Source: Pseudomonadota bacterium (lineage in GTDB: Bacteria > Pseudomonadota > Alphaproteobacteria > Rhodospirillales > Magnetospirillaceae). Taken from it: DNA of 7,795 nucleotides. Location: assembly GCA_023437865.1 (NCBI GenBank), contig JAEZFE010000376.1:1-7795 (forward strand). The letters run 5' to 3'. The notes beneath the pieces are model-generated. The model was not told where the DNA came from, searched no databases, and saw nothing but the letters and a program-made list of their open reading frames with translations. Positions 5,719 through 7,795 of the stretch are shown in pieces (within the stretch, counting starts at the first letter, position 1; each line of letters opens with the position of its first letter). The translations under genes and the position numbers were made by a program.

Positions 5719-6993
5719 TCAGAACCGCATTGTGTAAGTGGCGCTGATCAGGTCGACCTGACTGCTGTAGCGGCCAGTCAGGCGTCCACCGATCCCGTCC
5801 AGGGCGGCTTGGTCGATTTCAACCGAGTTGCTGAACAGGTGGGCGTAGGACAGGCTCAACCGGCTCTCGGGCGCCAGGGCGTAGGTGATGCCGGCGCTGA
5901 CCCATATCCGGTCGGCGTCGGGGATGCGCGCGGTGCGGTAACGGTCCTCCACCGGCGACATGTCGTAGGCCGCACCCATTTGCAGCGTCAGCCGCTCGCT
6001 GGCCTTGAAATTGGCCCCGACCGACGCAAACCAGCTGTCGTTCCAGTTCTGTGGCGCCACCACGTCGGCACGGCCGCTGTCGAAGCCCAGGCGCAACCTA
6101 CGGAATACCGACCAGCGGGTCCAGGACAGGTCCGACATGACCGCCCAACGCGGCGACAGGTCGTGATAGATGCCGATCGTGGCCGTATCGGGCAGGGTGA
6201 TGGCGGTATCGACGGGGCTGTCGGCAAACGCGACGTTGCCTGCCAGCGCCGCCGGCGTGCCCTGGAATCGGGCTTTGCCCCGGATGGCGTGGCGGACGGA
6301 CGAGCGGTAGGAGAAGCCGGCCCGCGTTGCCGCGTCGATTTCGTAGAGCGCGCTGGCGGTCCATCCCACCGCCAAATCGTCGCCGCTGACCCGGAACAAC
6401 CCGTCCCCCGCCCCGGGGACCAGGGCGCCGAAATTGATGGCGTTGGTCAGCTGGGTGTCGGCCCACTCGACCTGCATGCCGAGGGCGACTGATAGCGACG
6501 GATTCACCCGATAGGCCACGGACGGGCTGGCGTTCACGGTGGTCAGGCGGCTGTCGAGCGCGTGGTAGCGGCCGACCCAGTCCTCCTGGTAATCGGAGCG
6601 CATTCCGAAGGGCGAGCTGACCGCCAGGCCAACCCGCCAATCCGGGGCCGGTGCCCACATGGCATAGGCGGCGCCGACGCCGATGGCCTGAAGGTGGTTG
6701 CCGCCATGCGAACCGGCGACCGTCGCGCCGCCGATCGTGTTCGTGCCGTCGAATTGCGACGATGGTGCCACCCAAGCTACCGAGGCCCCGGCATGGCTGC
6801 CCTCCAGACGGGTCATGCCGGCGGGGTTGTGAAACACGGTGGTGACGTCATAGGCCTTGGCAGCTGCGCCGGCATTGGCGTTGCCCAATTCCTCAGCGCC
6901 TTGCTCGCGCAACTGGAAGCCTGAGGCCAAGGCCGGCCCGGCACTGGCTGTCAAAGCCAGGACAGAAAGGATGGCGTACCGGCGATTGTCCAT
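5719..6993 (-). CDS. FadL/OMPP1/TodX family outer membrane transport protein
   Basis: 424 residues with a signal peptide (MDNRRYAILSVLALTASAGP, then ALA at 21-23 as probable cleavage site). The mature N-terminus SGFQLREQGAEELGNANAG (24-42) is the FadL hatch signature (compare AGFQLNE in E. coli FadL), followed by the FHNPAGMTRL block (54-63) typical of the family. The remainder has the alternating polar and aromatic pattern of a 14-strand beta barrel, including SSPFGMRSDY and a C-terminal strand SATYTMRF ending in Phe, the signal for Bam-mediated insertion. FadL-type channels take up long-chain fatty acids or other hydrophobic compounds such as aromatics; the substrate here cannot be read from the sequence. 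ATG 6993 is chosen because it gives a complete signal peptide, although its Shine-Dalgarno is weak. It lies 96 bp downstream of the hybrid kinase gene on the same strand and converges on the DUF924 gene. Confidence 0.9.
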   Translation of the reverse strand: MDNRRYAILSVLALTASAGPALASGFQLREQGAEELGNANAGAAAKAYDVTTVFHNPAGMTRLEGSHAGASVAWVAPSSQFDGTNTIGGATVAGSHGGNHLQAIGVGAAYAMWAPAPDWRVGLAVSSPFGMRSDYQEDWVGRYHALDSRLTTVNASPSVAYRVNPSLSVALGMQVEWADTQLTNAINFGALVPGAGDGLFRVSGDDLAVGWTASALYEIDAATRAGFSYRSSVRHAIRGKARFQGTPAALAGNVAFADSPVDTAITLPDTATIGIYHDLSPRWAVMSDLSWTRWSVFRRLRLGFDSGRADVVAPQNWNDSWFASVGANFKASERLTLQMGAAYDMSPVEDRYRTARIPDADRIWVSAGITYALAPESRLSLSYAHLFSNSVEIDQAALDGIGGRLTGRYSSQVDLISATYTMRF

Positions 6994-7014
6994 CAGCGTG
7001 CCCGCGAGGGTGTT

Positions 7015-7033
7015 CGGACCTGATCTTGGTCCG
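7015..7033. promoter_or_regulatory. Dyad upstream of the fadL-like gene, possible operator
   Basis: CGGACC (7015-7020), 7-base spacer TGATCTT, GGTCCG (7028-7033): a 6-bp perfect dyad centred about 31 bp before the ATG at 6993. Its position suits a repressor site or a leader hairpin. I do not recognise the motif and cannot name the regulator. A TTGATG (7042-7047 on the minus strand) lies upstream, but no matching -10 was found. Confidence 0.35.
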
Positions 7034-7057
7034 TGCCGGGCGTCATCAATCCATCGC

Positions 7058-7077
7058 GCCCCCGAAGAGTTAGGGGC
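7058..7077 (-). terminator. Weak hairpin after the hybrid kinase gene
   Basis: GCCCC (7058-7062) and GGGGC (7073-7077) form a 5-bp stem with a 10-base loop, 12 bases after the kinase stop. There is no T run, so it could be an attenuator, a Rho-type end or chance, and readthrough into the fadL-like gene remains possible. Confidence 0.25.
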
Positions 7078-7089
7078 TCACGCGTTAGT

Positions 7090-7795
7090 CTAGCGGCATT
7101 CCCCGATCAGCCGTTTCAAGGCGTAGGCGAGATCATGGGGGGTCACCGGCTTGTGCAGGATCATCGCCCCCAAAGCCTCGGCGTCTTGCACCCAGCCGGC
7201 CCGGGTCTCGCCGGTCAGGACGATGCCCGGCACCTCCACCCCGCAGCGGGCGCGAATGCCTTTGATGGCGTCGGTCCCAACCCGTCCGCCGCGCAGCCGG
7301 TAATCGGCGACGACCAAGCGCGGAGGAACGTCGGCCTGCACCTGGGCAACCGCTTCCTCCTCCGAGCCGGCCATCATGACCTGATAGCCCCATTGCTCGA
7401 ACATGGTGCTCAGGGCCAGCAGCACCAGCGGATCGTCATCGACCACCATCACCGGCTGGCCGCACTCGGCTCCGGTAGGCATGATCGCGGCGGGCTCGCA
7501 TTCGGCGGCCATTTCGGCAATGGGAACCTCGATGGAAAAAATCGAGCCCAGGCCGAGTTCGGATTTCACCTCCACCGGGTGCCCGAGAATGCGCGACAGG
7601 CGCTCCACGATCGCCAGCCCCAGCCCCAATCCCCGGGCCTTGTCGCGCTCGGGATTGCCGATCTGATGAAACTCTTCGAAAATCCGCTTCAACTGGTCGG
7701 GGGCGATGCCGATGCCCGTGTCCTCGACAATGATCCGCGCCGTGTCGCCCATGGCCTGGCACGACAGCACAATATGGCCGCGCTCGGTGTAACGC
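7090..7795 (-). CDS. Hybrid sensor histidine kinase/response regulator, C-terminal part (5' end beyond window)
   Basis: 234 residues are visible; the frame is open through the right edge, so the gene starts outside. The fragment opens with RYTERGHIVLSC, the end of the N box of a histidine-kinase ATPase domain, then DTGIGIAPD (G1, residues 25-33), IFEEFHQI (F box, 38-45) and GLGLGLAIV (G2, 55-63). After a linker comes a receiver domain: VMVVDDDP with Asp119-121, phosphoacceptor Asp164 in VVADYRL, Thr194 in VLTGET and Lys215 in LHKP. All phosphotransfer residues are present, so both parts look active. No HPt or output domain follows, so a separate phosphotransfer partner is expected. The sensor and His-containing DHp domains lie beyond the window, leaving the stimulus unknown. 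A start at GTG 7770 would truncate the ATPase domain and is rejected. The fadL-like gene lies 96 bp downstream. Confidence 0.93.
   Translation of the reverse strand, partial: RYTERGHIVLSCQAMGDTARIIVEDTGIGIAPDQLKRIFEEFHQIGNPERDKARGLGLGLAIVERLSRILGHPVEVKSELGLGSIFSIEVPIAEMAAECEPAAIMPTGAECGQPVMVVDDDPLVLLALSTMFEQWGYQVMMAGSEEEAVAQVQADVPPRLVVADYRLRGGRVGTDAIKGIRARCGVEVPGIVLTGETRAGWVQDAEALGAMILHKPVTPHDLAYALKRLIGECR

Overview
This is a GC-rich bacterial chromosome segment with tightly packed genes. Protein content suggests an alphaproteobacterium, and my best guess is the Rhodospirillales (Magnetospirillum-like). That guess rests on overall flavour: thioredoxin type, a DUF1289/DUF924 pair, a PPi-type phosphofructokinase, a FadL-type porin, a hybrid histidine kinase and high-GC codon use. 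No rRNA or other phylogenetic marker is present. I found no mobile element, tRNA, CRISPR array or sign of recent transfer.

Layout: (1) positions 1-614, minus, the N-terminal half of a glutamine-synthetase-fold enzyme of the gamma-glutamylputrescine synthetase (PuuA) type, cut by the window edge. (2) 724-1047, minus, thioredoxin (trxA), with a good sigma70-like promoter, a 5' leader holding a dyad and a possible 22-codon cysteine-containing upstream ORF, and a strong hairpin after the gene. (3) 1248-1853, plus, a small protein with one cyclic-nucleotide-binding domain and no DNA-binding domain. (4) 1935-3602, plus, a YidE/AspT-family transporter with two central RCK_C domains. (5) 3639-4850, minus, a pyrophosphate-type phosphofructokinase, convergent with the transporter across a hairpin terminator. 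(6) 4994-5161 and 5161-5715, plus, a DUF1289 protein and a DUF924 protein sharing one base of stop/start. (7) 5719-6993, minus, a FadL/OMPP1-family outer-membrane porin, convergent with DUF924 across 3 bp. (8) 7090-7795, minus, the C-terminal half of a hybrid sensor histidine kinase (ATPase domain plus receiver), cut by the window edge.

How they work together: these look like several independent housekeeping or accessory units rather than one system. Plausible themes are redox (trxA), carbon and nitrogen metabolism (PPi-PFK, PuuA-like enzyme), transport (YidE-like inner-membrane carrier, FadL-like outer-membrane channel) and signalling (cNMP-binding protein, hybrid kinase). The links most worth following are the cNMP-binding gene 81 bp upstream of the transporter, the coupled DUF1289-DUF924 pair, and the kinase gene lying upstream of the fadL-like gene on the same strand.

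No previously undescribed multi-gene system is evident. The less ordinary signals are small cis elements: the trxA leader, the hairpin abutting the puuA-like start, the dyad ahead of the fadL-like gene, and short repeats ahead of the PPi-PFK gene. Every gap is under 300 bp; the longest without a firm gene call is 1048-1247.
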